A stretch of DNA of 64,000 bases from Phytomonospora sp040655735 (lineage in GTDB: Bacteria; Actinomycetota; Actinomycetes; Mycobacteriales; Micromonosporaceae), in assembly GCF_040655735.1 (NCBI RefSeq), contig NZ_JBFAKK010000021.1, positions 1 through 64,000 of the forward strand, in the 5' to 3' direction. The position numbers were made by a program, and so were the translations under genes. Below are positions 8,520 to 16,926 of the stretch, in pieces. Numbering within the stretch: the first letter of the stretch is position 1; the number at the start of each line of letters is the position of its first letter. Under the pieces are notes generated by a model. It saw only the letters and a program-made list of their open reading frames with translations, searched no databases and was not told the DNA's origin.

Positions 8520-9917
8520 ATGCGCGAGATTCACATCGATCTCGATCAGCCCGAACCGCCCACGCCCGAACCCGCACGCCGTGCCCCCCGGCGGCTCGTC
8601 TCCGCAATCGTTCTCACACTCGCCGTCGCCACCGTCGTGCTCGTCGTGGCCACACCATCCTTGGAACCGCCGACGGCGACCCTCGTCGAACCACCGCCGA
8701 CCTGGCCGGTGCCCGCCGCGGATCTCGGCGAAGCGCTGCACGCCGCGGTCGGCGAGGAGGTGGTGCTGGTGACCGCGCGGAGGGGCCTGTCGGGACACGA
8801 CCGCGCCACCGGTGCGCTCCTGTGGCGGCACCCATTCACCGAACGCACCGGCGCCCACCTTCCCGACGCGAACACCGCCGTCATCGCCGGGTCCACGTTC
8901 GTCCTGCGTCCCTCCGCCGACGCTCCCGGCGACCCACCGCGCTGGGAACTGCGCGGCCTCGCCGACGGCGAGCTGCTCGCCGGCGGGGAGAAGAACCCAC
9001 GCGTCGGCGAGGGCTTCTTCTACGGCTTCGTGACGGGCGCGGCGCTCGTGGAGGTCGACTGCGGCACCTCGGCGTGCGAGGTGACCGGATTCGACCTCGC
9101 CGACGGCCGGGAACTGTGGCGGCGTGCCGAGGCGCCCACCGCGACCGTCATCACGCCGTCAGGGCTCCTGGAGTGGCAGCACCGCACATCCGTCGGCTTC
9201 GACTGGAGCGGCACACGGCCCGACCCCACCGCCGGCGTGTTCCTCCTCGCCGACTTCTCCACCGACGCCGGACCGTCAGAGGGCACGCTGCGCACTGTCG
9301 GCCTGCGCGACGGCCGGACCGTCGGCTCCTGGCGGACCGACGCCGAGCACCTCTGGGGCCACCACGTCGTCGGTGACGAGGTGCTGCACTCGGACGGCGC
9401 GGCCGTCACCGCGCTCAACCCGGCGACCGGCGCCGAACGGTGGGTCAGCGAGGGGTACTCCCTCTGCACGAACGCCTTCGGCGACGGTGTGCTCGCCCAC
9501 GACGGGCTCGTCCTCGCCTGCGACCGCGACGCCACCGCCCTTCTCGACCTCGCCGACGGCACCACCTCCGATCCACTGGCCGGCGACGATGTCCTGTACC
9601 TGCCCTCCGGCGTCGCCGTGGCCCGCCACGGAAACGAACTGCGCGCCCACGATCTGGCCTCCGGCACCGAGCGCTGGCGGATGGCCCTGCGGAGCACCGG
9701 ATGGGACGACTTCACCCACCACGGCACCTTCGCCGGCGGCGGCGTTCTCATCCTCGACGGCCGCGTCGGCGTCCTCGCCGACGCTCCACCGTGGACGCTC
9801 GTGGTGGACCTGGAGACCGGCGCCTCCCGAAGCTGGAGCGGCGGCCGCGTCCTCGGCCACCGCGACGGGGAGGCCATCGTCTACGACGGCACGCTGCGAT
9901 CGGTGACGGTGGGGTGA
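8520..9917 (+). CDS. Membrane-anchored PQQ-like beta-propeller protein
   Basis: 465 residues. A short cytoplasmic N-terminus rich in Pro/Glu is followed by one transmembrane helix (about 28-48, AIVLTLAVATVVLVVAT). An extracytoplasmic domain follows with repeated propeller-blade motifs such as GHDRATGALLWRH, GFDLADGRELWRR, ALNPATGAERWVS and AHDLASGTERWRM. The blades match the PQQ-binding-like (WD40-like) family, but no enzymatic residues can be assigned. The ATG at 8520 is chosen because the membrane anchor follows directly. It is an isolated gene; function is unknown, probably scaffolding or sensing at the cell surface. Confidence 0.75.
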   Translation: MREIHIDLDQPEPPTPEPARRAPRRLVSAIVLTLAVATVVLVVATPSLEPPTATLVEPPPTWPVPAADLGEALHAAVGEEVVLVTARRGLSGHDRATGALLWRHPFTERTGAHLPDANTAVIAGSTFVLRPSADAPGDPPRWELRGLADGELLAGGEKNPRVGEGFFYGFVTGAALVEVDCGTSACEVTGFDLADGRELWRRAEAPTATVITPSGLLEWQHRTSVGFDWSGTRPDPTAGVFLLADFSTDAGPSEGTLRTVGLRDGRTVGSWRTDAEHLWGHHVVGDEVLHSDGAAVTALNPATGAERWVSEGYSLCTNAFGDGVLAHDGLVLACDRDATALLDLADGTTSDPLAGDDVLYLPSGVAVARHGNELRAHDLASGTERWRMALRSTGWDDFTHHGTFAGGGVLILDGRVGVLADAPPWTLVVDLETGASRSWSGGRVLGHRDGEAIVYDGTLRSVTVG

Positions 9918-9992
9918 GGGGTGGCGTTCCTTGGGGCGCTCCGAACCGATGATCGAGCGAGCGAGGCCGACTCCCCGGTGCTAACTTGCCCC

Positions 9993-10619
9993 ATGACCGA
10001 ACGCATCTCCGCCGGGCGGTTCCACGAGGCCGACGGCGTCGACGACTGGCGCTGTCTCTACCACCTCGTCTCGGCGCGCTTTCGCACCTCTTCACTCGCG
10101 GCGGGCGCCGCGTTCGCCGACGAGGTCGCCCGGCTCGCCGGCTCCGCCGAGGAACACCTCAGGCTCGACCTGCGGCCCACCGGCGTCACCGTTTCCCTCC
10201 TGGTCCGCGATGTCGCGCTCGCCCGCCGGATCTCGGCGGTGGCGGCGCGACTGGGCCTGCCCGCCGAACCCGCTGAGGTGCAACTCCTCAACGTCGCCAT
10301 CGACGCGCTCGTCATCGCCGACGTGCTCCCGTTCTGGGAAGCGGTGCTGGGCTATCGGCGCATCGGCGACGACTACCTCGCCGACCCCGCGGGCCGTGCC
10401 CCGGGCTTCTCCTTCCAGCGCATGGACGCCCCGCGCCCGCAGCGCAACCGCGTCCACCTGGATCTCGCCGTCCCGCACGACCGGGCCGCCGACCGGATCG
10501 CCGCGGCCCTCGCGGCCGGCGGCCGGCTGGTCACCGACGAGCACGCGCCGAAGTGGTGGGTCCTCGCCGACCCCGAGGGCAACGAGGCGTGCGTCGCCAC
10601 CTGGATCGGCCGCGAATAG
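9993..10619 (+). CDS. PCD-like / VOC (glyoxalase-like) two-domain protein
   Basis: 208 residues. Residues 1-90 resemble pterin-4a-carbinolamine dehydratase: a SLAAGAAFADEVARLAG helix, then LRLDLRPTGVTVSLLV where true enzymes carry the catalytic His-His-Pro cluster. That cluster is degenerate here. Residues 95-208 form a VOC/glyoxalase-like domain (ADVLPFWEAVLGYRRIGDD, VHLDLAVPHD, WVLADPEGNEACV). This architecture recurs in actinobacterial VOC proteins of unknown function. The ATG at 9993 begins the PCD-like domain; an upstream in-frame start at 9921 would add unrelated sequence. Confidence 0.72.
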   Translation: MTERISAGRFHEADGVDDWRCLYHLVSARFRTSSLAAGAAFADEVARLAGSAEEHLRLDLRPTGVTVSLLVRDVALARRISAVAARLGLPAEPAEVQLLNVAIDALVIADVLPFWEAVLGYRRIGDDYLADPAGRAPGFSFQRMDAPRPQRNRVHLDLAVPHDRAADRIAAALAAGGRLVTDEHAPKWWVLADPEGNEACVATWIGRE

Positions 10620-10625
10620 CCTCCC

Positions 10626-12482
10626 TCACAACGCCGCCAGCACCGTCCGCGCCACCGCGTCCCCCACCCGGAACAGGTGCGCGTCGACGCCCGGCCTGGC
10701 GAACCCGTGCACGGCGACTCCCCCGTCCACGCCGGGTCCCACCGCATACCTCGCGGGGTGCGGCGTCCCGTCCGCCGAGACGAGCCGCTGCTCTCCGGGG
10801 ACGGTCCGCACCAGCCCCGACGGCCTCCCACCCGGCAGCGCCTCGGCGAGTTCGCCCCGCTCGTAAAGGCTGCGCACCAGGGCGTCCAGCGCTCGCGAAG
10901 GCGAGGATGTCGGCATGCGCGTCTCCACCAAGCCCCTCGACCGCGCCCTTTCCCGAACCGCCGGGCTCCACGCACGGAAGCCCTCGGCGTCGCTGTCGAC
11001 GGACAGCTCGGGGCCCAGGAACCGCACGATCCCCGCCCTCGACAGCGCCACCAGCTGTTGGAGCCTCTCGCGAGGCGGTCCGCTGGACAGGTAGCTGAAG
11101 TGGCCGTGCAGTTCCGGCAGCTCCACGCACCTCGACCGATGCGACAGCCGGCCGATCATCCCGCCGACGACCGCGTACGCCGCCGACAGCGCGGCCTGCG
11201 CCGCCGCGTCGGGACTGAACCCCGGGTCTCCCCGGCGCGCGACATCACCCGCGATGTGCTCCCGCACGGCTTCCTGCAACGCTTCGGCGTCGCTGAACCG
11301 CCGGCCGTCCAGGGGGCGGTCGAGCGGCACCGGATCGAAGCGGTCGACGGGATCCGGGACGCACGCGCCGACCAGCGGGGCGAGGACCGGCGCCAGCAGG
11401 CCCACCTCGGTGAACTGTTCGGCGAGGGCGTCGAACTCCGTCGCGAAGGCGTCCCATCCGCCGGCGACCCGCTCCGGATGCGCGGTGAACAACCTGCGGT
11501 AATGGGCCCACGCCATCTCCGCGGCGATCAGCGGACGCAGGTCGCGGTCGACTTCCAGCTCCCGCTCGGGCAGCTTCTCGGGGCGCAGGAAGCGTCCGAT
11601 CCTCGGCGGCTCCAACGGCACCCGGTAGTCGATCTTCGCCCGGTAGGGCACTCCTCGCCGGGAACCGGCCAGCAGCAAGGGTTCGCGGCCCGACGCGACA
11701 TAGCGCAGGTGCCCGTCGCGCACGTAGCCTCCGCCGCGACCGAGGGTCAGGCGGGTGACGAGGTCGATGAACGCCAGGCCCATGCCGCGCGCGATGACCT
11801 CCTCCCCCGGTTTCAGGCCCTCGACGTCGTGCTCGTTCGCGCGGGGAACATAGGTGAGCCCGCTGGCTACCGCATGCGCGGCCAGGCGCCGCTCTTCCTC
11901 GCCGGGGCGGACATCGAGGTGGCCCTGGGTGAGCACGACGGCGTCGACGCGGAGCCTGCGCCCGTTCGCGAGCCGGACCGACTGGCCGCCGGGAACGTCG
12001 GTGAGGTCGACGGCCGAAGTCTTGTGCACGATCACCTCGACGCCGGGCGAGGCGGCCTCGGCGATCGCGCGAAAGGCCCACGTCAGGTACGCGCCGAGCA
12101 GCCGCCGGCCGGCGAAACCCAGCGGTTCCAGTCGTTCCAGCTCCTCCGCGCAGGCGACGAGCTCGTCCGGAAGCGGCCTCTCACGCGCCTCGGCCGCCCA
12201 TTCCCACAGGCTCGGACCCGGCCGCACCGGGCCCGCGCAGGTGCTCGACGCGTCGGGGAAGACGGTGATGTCGGCGGCGAAGGAGTTCGTCCACAGCAGT
12301 GGCGACTGGCCGGTACGCCACACTCGCCCGGCGCCCGCGGGGTAGGGATCGACGACGTGGACGCGCAGTCGGCGGCCGGCCAGGAGAACGGCCGCGTTCG
12401 CGCACAGGCGCTCCACAAGGGACGTTCCGCCCGGGCCGCAGCCGATCACGGCTATCGCCGGGGCTAGGCGAGCGTTCGTCAC
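10626..12482 (-). CDS. FAD/NAD(P)-binding flavoprotein of unknown function
   Basis: 618 residues from the GTG at 12482, which is preceded by CGAGG 6 bases upstream; an ATG at 12518 would add 12 residues. The N-terminus AIAVIGCGPGGTSLVERL is a dinucleotide-binding fold of the NAD_binding_9 type, followed by YPAGAGRVWRTGQSPLLWTN and a second nucleotide loop near RGMGLAFIDLVTRL. No transmembrane segment is visible. Members are often annotated only as FAD/NAD(P)-binding protein and occur near specialised-metabolism or regulatory genes. It is convergent with the PCD/VOC gene, 6 bases from its stop. Confidence 0.72.
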   Translation of the reverse strand: MTNARLAPAIAVIGCGPGGTSLVERLCANAAVLLAGRRLRVHVVDPYPAGAGRVWRTGQSPLLWTNSFAADITVFPDASSTCAGPVRPGPSLWEWAAEARERPLPDELVACAEELERLEPLGFAGRRLLGAYLTWAFRAIAEAASPGVEVIVHKTSAVDLTDVPGGQSVRLANGRRLRVDAVVLTQGHLDVRPGEEERRLAAHAVASGLTYVPRANEHDVEGLKPGEEVIARGMGLAFIDLVTRLTLGRGGGYVRDGHLRYVASGREPLLLAGSRRGVPYRAKIDYRVPLEPPRIGRFLRPEKLPERELEVDRDLRPLIAAEMAWAHYRRLFTAHPERVAGGWDAFATEFDALAEQFTEVGLLAPVLAPLVGACVPDPVDRFDPVPLDRPLDGRRFSDAEALQEAVREHIAGDVARRGDPGFSPDAAAQAALSAAYAVVGGMIGRLSHRSRCVELPELHGHFSYLSSGPPRERLQQLVALSRAGIVRFLGPELSVDSDAEGFRAWSPAVRERARSRGLVETRMPTSSPSRALDALVRSLYERGELAEALPGGRPSGLVRTVPGEQRLVSADGTPHPARYAVGPGVDGGVAVHGFARPGVDAHLFRVGDAVARTVLAAL

Positions 12483-12560
12483 GGCGACCTCGAAGACGAA
12501 GAGACCAGATCTGACCATGATGTCTTCGGCGACACCGCGCGGCGGCCCCGTCGGGACACC

Positions 12561-12588
12561 GGGGATCCGGCCCCGCGGCCGGATCCCC
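12561..12588. terminator. GC-rich hairpin terminator
   Basis: A perfect 12-bp stem (12561-12572 with 12577-12588, GGGGATCCGGCC/GGCCGGATCCCC) with a 4-base loop. It lies 44 bases beyond the stop of the minus-strand amidase gene. Confidence 0.75.
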
Positions 12589-12632
12589 TGTGCCTCCGCC
12601 GATCTCGCACGGCGGCGGCCTCACTCACACTC

Positions 12633-13700
12633 CTACTTGCGGATGCGCACCGCGTCGGCGACGACGTAGCCGGTGCCGGTGGTCCAGCGGCTGATCCCGA
12701 CGGCGTTGTAGTCGCCGGCGTTGAGGTGGAACGAACCGAGGTTGCGCCAGGCGCCGCCGCCGGTGCGCTGATCGACGACGACGGACTGGTTTCCGCCCGA
12801 GGTGGCGACGATGTACGGGGTGGCGTTGTTGTAGCCGGCGTCGGAGGGGTGCCAGACGTCGACGAAGTAGTTCCCGGCGCTCGGCACGGCGACCTTGTAC
12901 CAGGCTGCGTCGCTGGTGGTCGTGTTCGGCGTGGCGTAGCGGTAGTCGCCGTCGTACTTCTGCGCGCTCCACGTCGACGCCGCCCAGCCGGTGCTGCCGG
13001 TGAAGCGGCTGCTCGCGTTGTCGACGATGGTGGAGAAGCTCCCGCCGCCGCCTCCGCCGAGCCCGAAGTAGGCGGCGATCCCCTGTGCGTGTCCGTTGGC
13101 GGTGGCGGTGATGAAGTCGGCGCGCTTGAGCAGGCCGGCGTCGTAGGCGGTGTCGATGAACAGGTTCTCGGTCAGCACGGCCGGCATCGTGGTCTCGCGC
13201 AGGACGTGGAAGTTCGCGGCCTTCTTGCCGCGGTCGGTGACGCCGGCGACGGCGCGTGTGGCCGCCAGGATCTTCGTGTGCAGGTTGTCCTGGAGGCGGA
13301 CGCTGCCGGCGCTGGCCGAGGTGTACCGGTAGCTCTCGAAACCGGTGCCGCCGCCGGAGTTGATGTGGATGCTGACGAAGATGTCGGCGCCCCAGGCGTT
13401 GGCGTCGCTGGTGCGGCCGCTGAGGCTGACGGTGGCGTCGGTGGTGCGCGACATCCGCACGTCGACGCTCCAGTTCGCCTTCAGGATGTCGCGCGTCTGC
13501 AGCGAGATGGCGAGGGTGAGCGCCTTCTCCTGCAGGCCGTTGCCGATCGCGCCGGGGTCGGAACCGCCGTGGCCGGGGTCGATGTAGATCTTGGGTACGG
13601 CCGCGAAGGCGGACGCGGCCGGGAGGAGCCCGGCGCCGGCGGCGCCGAGCACGACGGCACCGCGTAAAAGGTTGCGGCGAGAGATGGGCTGGGGGGACAT
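12633..13700 (-). CDS. Tat-exported N-acetylmuramoyl-L-alanine amidase with golvesin-like domain
   Basis: 355 residues. A Tat signal (SRRNLLRG, 7-14) ends near AFA. The Amidase_3 catalytic domain shows zinc and catalytic residues: IDPGHGG (His44), QEKAL (Glu58), SIHINS and LTENLF. It cleaves the lactyl-Ala bond of peptidoglycan outside the cell. After a poly-Gly linker, residues about 235-355 are a golvesin/xanthan-lyase-type accessory domain (WSAQKYDGDYRYA, GYNNATPYIVAT, TTGTGYVVADAVRI). The ATG at 13700 has AAGGAGA 4-5 bases upstream; the longer frame lacks family sequence. It lies 40 bases after the GHL10-like gene, which carries the same domain. Confidence 0.9.
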   Translation of the reverse strand: MSPQPISRRNLLRGAVVLGAAGAGLLPAASAFAAVPKIYIDPGHGGSDPGAIGNGLQEKALTLAISLQTRDILKANWSVDVRMSRTTDATVSLSGRTSDANAWGADIFVSIHINSGGGTGFESYRYTSASAGSVRLQDNLHTKILAATRAVAGVTDRGKKAANFHVLRETTMPAVLTENLFIDTAYDAGLLKRADFITATANGHAQGIAAYFGLGGGGGGSFSTIVDNASSRFTGSTGWAASTWSAQKYDGDYRYATPNTTTSDAAWYKVAVPSAGNYFVDVWHPSDAGYNNATPYIVATSGGNQSVVVDQRTGGGAWRNLGSFHLNAGDYNAVGISRWTTGTGYVVADAVRIRK

Positions 13701-13740
13701 CCGGTCTCCTTGAGGGGGGGTGGGAACTGCGAGGGCCGTC

Positions 13741-15738
13741 TCAGACGCGGGTGAGGCGGACTGCGTCGGCGACGACGTAACCGGTGGTGGACGTCCACCG
13801 GCTGACGCCGACGATGTTGCGGTCACCGGCGTTGAGGGTGAAGGTGCCCAGGGTCAGCCACCGGCCGCCGTTGACGCGCTGGTCGACGGTGACCGACTGG
13901 TTGCCGGTGCTGGTGGCGACGATGAAGGGGGTGGCGCTGTTGTAGCCCGCGTCGGCCGGGTACCAGACCTCGACGCGGTAGGAGCCCGTCGCGGACAGGC
14001 CGGCCCGGAACCAGGCGACGTCGCTGCCGCCGGTGTAGGGCGAGGCGTAGCGGTAGTCGGCGCCGTACTTCTGGGCGCTCCACGACGACGCTCCCCAGTT
14101 GGCGCCGGCGCTGAACGCGCCCGAGGTGGCGTTGTCGACGATGACGCTCGCCGGGGTGCCGCTCCCGGGGACCGTCGCGCCGGCACCGACGGCGCTCTCG
14201 TGGTGCAGCCGGTCGAGCGCCGTCACGTAGTAGGTGTACGTCGCGGTCGCCGCGGCGGTCTTGTCCACATAGGAACCCGTTGTCCCCGCCGCGCGCACGG
14301 TGGCGAGGAGGTTGCCGGCGTCGGCGAAGTCGCAGGCGCCGGCCGGGCCCGAGCCGGCGACCCGGTAGACGGCGTAGGAGGTCGGGCTCGCCCCGGAGGC
14401 GGCCCGCCAGCTCAGCGTCACGCCCGAAGTGCCTCGCACCGCCGACGTGAGCGACGGCGTGGGAGGCGCGGCGCCGCCGAGGTGCGCGGCGACCGGCACG
14501 ATCGCCGGCCGGCTGTAGTGCTCGGCCGCCATGACGCCGACCCCGCCGAGGCGGTCGGCCTTGAGATCCTTGGCGCTGAAGTGGATGTCGCCGAGCACCT
14601 GCGGATGGGTGCGGTTGAGCCGCAGATGGTCGCTCAGCTCGTTGGGGTCCTGCCACTCGGCGGGCTGACCGGATGCGCCGAGCTTGTAGACGCCCTGCCC
14701 GACGAAGAGCTGCACCTGGGTTCCCTGGACCACACTGGACCACCAGGCCACGAGCACGCCGTAGTCGGCGGCGCTGTAGCCGATGTGCCAGTAGATCTGC
14801 GGGGTGATGTAGTCGATCCAGTTCTGCTTGACCCATCGCCGCGAGTCGGCGTAGATGGCGTCGTAGGACTGGAGACCGGTGGTCTTGGAGCCCAGGGCGT
14901 CGGTCGACTGGTTGCGCCAGATACCGAAGGGGCTGACGCCGAACTTGACGTGCGGCTTGACGGCCTGGACCTTCTGCCGCATCTCCTGGACCAGGAGGTT
15001 GACGTTGTTGCGCCGCCAGTCCTGGATGTTGCCGAAGCCGGCGCCGTAGCGCTGGAAGGTCTGCTGGTCGGGGATCTGCACGCCGCTGACCGGGTAGGGG
15101 TAGAAGTAGTCGTCCCAGTGAACGCCGTCGATGTCGTAGCGGGTGACCGCGTCCATCATCGCCGTCTGTACGAACGCGCGGACCTCGGGAATGCCCGGGT
15201 TGTAGTAGAGCTTGCCGCCGTAGGCGAAGGTCCAGTCCGGGTGCTGCCGGGCGGGATGGGCGGCGACCAGTTTGGACGGATCGTCGTGCATGGCCACCCG
15301 GTAGGGGTTGAACCAGGCGTGGAACTCAAGGTCGCGGGCGTGGGCCTCGGCGACGAGGAACGCCAGCGGGTCGTAGCCGGGATTCTTGCCCTGGGTGCCG
15401 GTCAGCCACTGTGACCAGGGCTCGTGGGGTGAGGGCCACAGCGCGTCGGCGGTCGGCCTGATCTGGACGACCACCGCGTTCAGGCGGCGCGAGACGGCCT
15501 GGTCGAGGCGAGCGCGGTACTCCGCCTGCTGTTCGGCGACGGTCAGGCCCTGCTCGCTGGGCCAGTCGATGTTGGCGACGCTGGAGATCCACATGGCGCG
15601 CAGCTGCCGCTTGGGCGTGGCCGGGTTGGGGACGCAGTCGGCCGCGGCGGCGCTGTCGTGCCCCGGCGACAGGACGAAGGTGCCGGAGGCGGCCAGTACC
15701 AGGGCGGTGAGAATGGCAAGGAACCGCAACGCTCTCAT
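13741..15738 (-). CDS. Secreted GHL10/DUF187-family glycoside hydrolase-like protein with golvesin-like domain
   Basis: 665 residues from the ATG at 15738; a GTG at 15762 with AGGAG only 2 bases away is an alternative adding 8 residues. A signal peptide ends around SAAAA. The catalytic barrel (DUF187/GHL10) shows RAMWISSVANIDWPS, VVVQIRPTADALWPS, FHAWFNPYRV, DGVHWDDYFYP and FGVSPFGIWRN. An FN3-like domain (about 420-520) and a C-terminal golvesin-like domain (WSAQKYGADYRYA, GYNSATPFIVAT) follow. Relatives are proposed to act on peptidoglycan or other wall glycans. With the downstream amidase it looks like a cell-wall remodelling pair. Confidence 0.87.
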   Translation of the reverse strand: MRALRFLAILTALVLAASGTFVLSPGHDSAAAADCVPNPATPKRQLRAMWISSVANIDWPSEQGLTVAEQQAEYRARLDQAVSRRLNAVVVQIRPTADALWPSPHEPWSQWLTGTQGKNPGYDPLAFLVAEAHARDLEFHAWFNPYRVAMHDDPSKLVAAHPARQHPDWTFAYGGKLYYNPGIPEVRAFVQTAMMDAVTRYDIDGVHWDDYFYPYPVSGVQIPDQQTFQRYGAGFGNIQDWRRNNVNLLVQEMRQKVQAVKPHVKFGVSPFGIWRNQSTDALGSKTTGLQSYDAIYADSRRWVKQNWIDYITPQIYWHIGYSAADYGVLVAWWSSVVQGTQVQLFVGQGVYKLGASGQPAEWQDPNELSDHLRLNRTHPQVLGDIHFSAKDLKADRLGGVGVMAAEHYSRPAIVPVAAHLGGAAPPTPSLTSAVRGTSGVTLSWRAASGASPTSYAVYRVAGSGPAGACDFADAGNLLATVRAAGTTGSYVDKTAAATATYTYYVTALDRLHHESAVGAGATVPGSGTPASVIVDNATSGAFSAGANWGASSWSAQKYGADYRYASPYTGGSDVAWFRAGLSATGSYRVEVWYPADAGYNSATPFIVATSTGNQSVTVDQRVNGGRWLTLGTFTLNAGDRNIVGVSRWTSTTGYVVADAVRLTRV

Positions 15739-15878
15739 GCATGAAGATTTTCTACGAAACACGGCTCCTGCACAACGATTTTCTTCAGTTTGTTTCGGCG
15801 ACGGGCGGGTCGCCGCGTTCGGTGGCCGAAGTGGACGTCGGCGGGACAGCGGGGAGGGCCGTCCCGCGCCTAAGCTGA

Positions 15879-16181
15879 CGACCGGGCATTCGCATTCGCG
15901 GGTACGTCCGCTTCGAGGCCACCGTCCACAACGGCTCCACCGTCGCCATCGAGGATCTCGCGGCGACGCACCTCGACTGCCTGCTCGACGACGGCACGGC
16001 CGACCAGGTGGTCGAGCAGGAGGGCCTGCGGCCGACCATGACCGGCTCGCTCACACCGGGCGCGTCGAAGACCGGGTCCTTCACCTGCGTCGCCCCGCCG
16101 CCCGGCTCGGCACTCCGTGTGCGGATCCGTCTCGACGGCCCGTCCCGCGCGACGACCTACTTCAGCGGTCACCTCGACTGA
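15879..16181 (+). pseudogene. Coding-like frame without a usual start codon (gene remnant or non-standard start)
   Basis: After a TGA at 15876-15878 the frame runs open to TGA at 16179-16181 (about 100 codons). Codon use is typical of real genes here and the product reads RGYVRFEATVHNGSTVAIED, then a cysteine (HLDCLLDDG) and a second one (SFTCVAPPPG), ending TTYFSGHLD. It contains no ATG or GTG before the conserved-looking part; only ATT codons at 15888 and 15894 are available. It resembles the second half of a small exported beta-sandwich protein. Either the 5' half was lost or translation uses a rare start. Confidence 0.5.
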
Positions 16182-16230
16182 GCCGGCCCCTTCTCCGGCC
16201 GCACATTGACGAAACCGCTCCGCCGTGCGC

Positions 16231-16926
16231 CTACCCCGGCCGCCCCCATCCGGATTCCGTCGGCGGAGGACCGCTCGGCGGACGGTGCGGGGGCCCGGGC
16301 GGACGGGGGGCGAACGGCTGCGGCAGGTTCACGGGCGGTGCCGGTGGCGGGTTGTGGACCGTCCATCCCGGCGGTGCCTGTGGGTACTGGGGCACCGGCC
16401 GGTACCGGGCCGCGTAGGCGGCCCGCGCCGCCGCCATCCTGGCCCAGCGGACCCCCCGGAAGTACCCGCCCGACGAGCGCGACCCCAGTAGGACGATCAC
16501 CACGCTCGTCGACACCAGGGTGAGCACCGATGCGCCGATCATGAGGCCGCGATGCCAGGCCGTCGCGGTGAACGGGTCGAGCAGCAGCAAGGCGAGCGCG
16601 ACGCCCACCGCGAGCCCGCCGAGGATCCACGTCATCACGCGGGCCGCCGGGCGTCCCTTGGCGTCGAACACGGCCAGCAGGACGGCCGTCCCGGCGGCGG
16701 CGAACGCACCGGTGGCGAACAGGATGAGAAGCAGGGTGACCCCGACGCCCGCGCTCGGGTCTTGGGCGAGGTCGCTGTGGTGGCGCTCGTACTGGGGTAT
16801 GGCGAACAGCGTCGCGATGGCGGCGGCGAGCCAGAACGCCCCCGAACCCGCCAGCAGGTAGGCGGCGGCGAACACACCGCGCGGCCGCTGCGGCGGCGGT
16901 GGCCCGAACGGGACGGCGGCGCTCAT
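16231..16926 (-). CDS. Small multi-pass membrane protein with proline-rich tail
   Basis: 231 residues with four predicted transmembrane helices (AAYLLAGSGAFWLAAAIATL, then LLLILFATGAFAAAGTAVLL, TWILGGLAVGVALALLLL and MIGASVLTLVSTSVVIVLL). A cytoplasmic tail rich in Pro and Gly follows (PQYPQAPPGW, PPAPPVNLPQ, RPPSGPPPTE). The ATG at 16926 overlaps the stop of the upstream exported nuclease-like gene (ATGA), so it belongs to that operon. I do not recognise a family. It could be a membrane partner of the anchored protein. Confidence 0.75.
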   Translation of the reverse strand: MSAAVPFGPPPPQRPRGVFAAAYLLAGSGAFWLAAAIATLFAIPQYERHHSDLAQDPSAGVGVTLLLILFATGAFAAAGTAVLLAVFDAKGRPAARVMTWILGGLAVGVALALLLLDPFTATAWHRGLMIGASVLTLVSTSVVIVLLGSRSSGGYFRGVRWARMAAARAAYAARYRPVPQYPQAPPGWTVHNPPPAPPVNLPQPFAPRPPGPPHRPPSGPPPTESGWGRPG

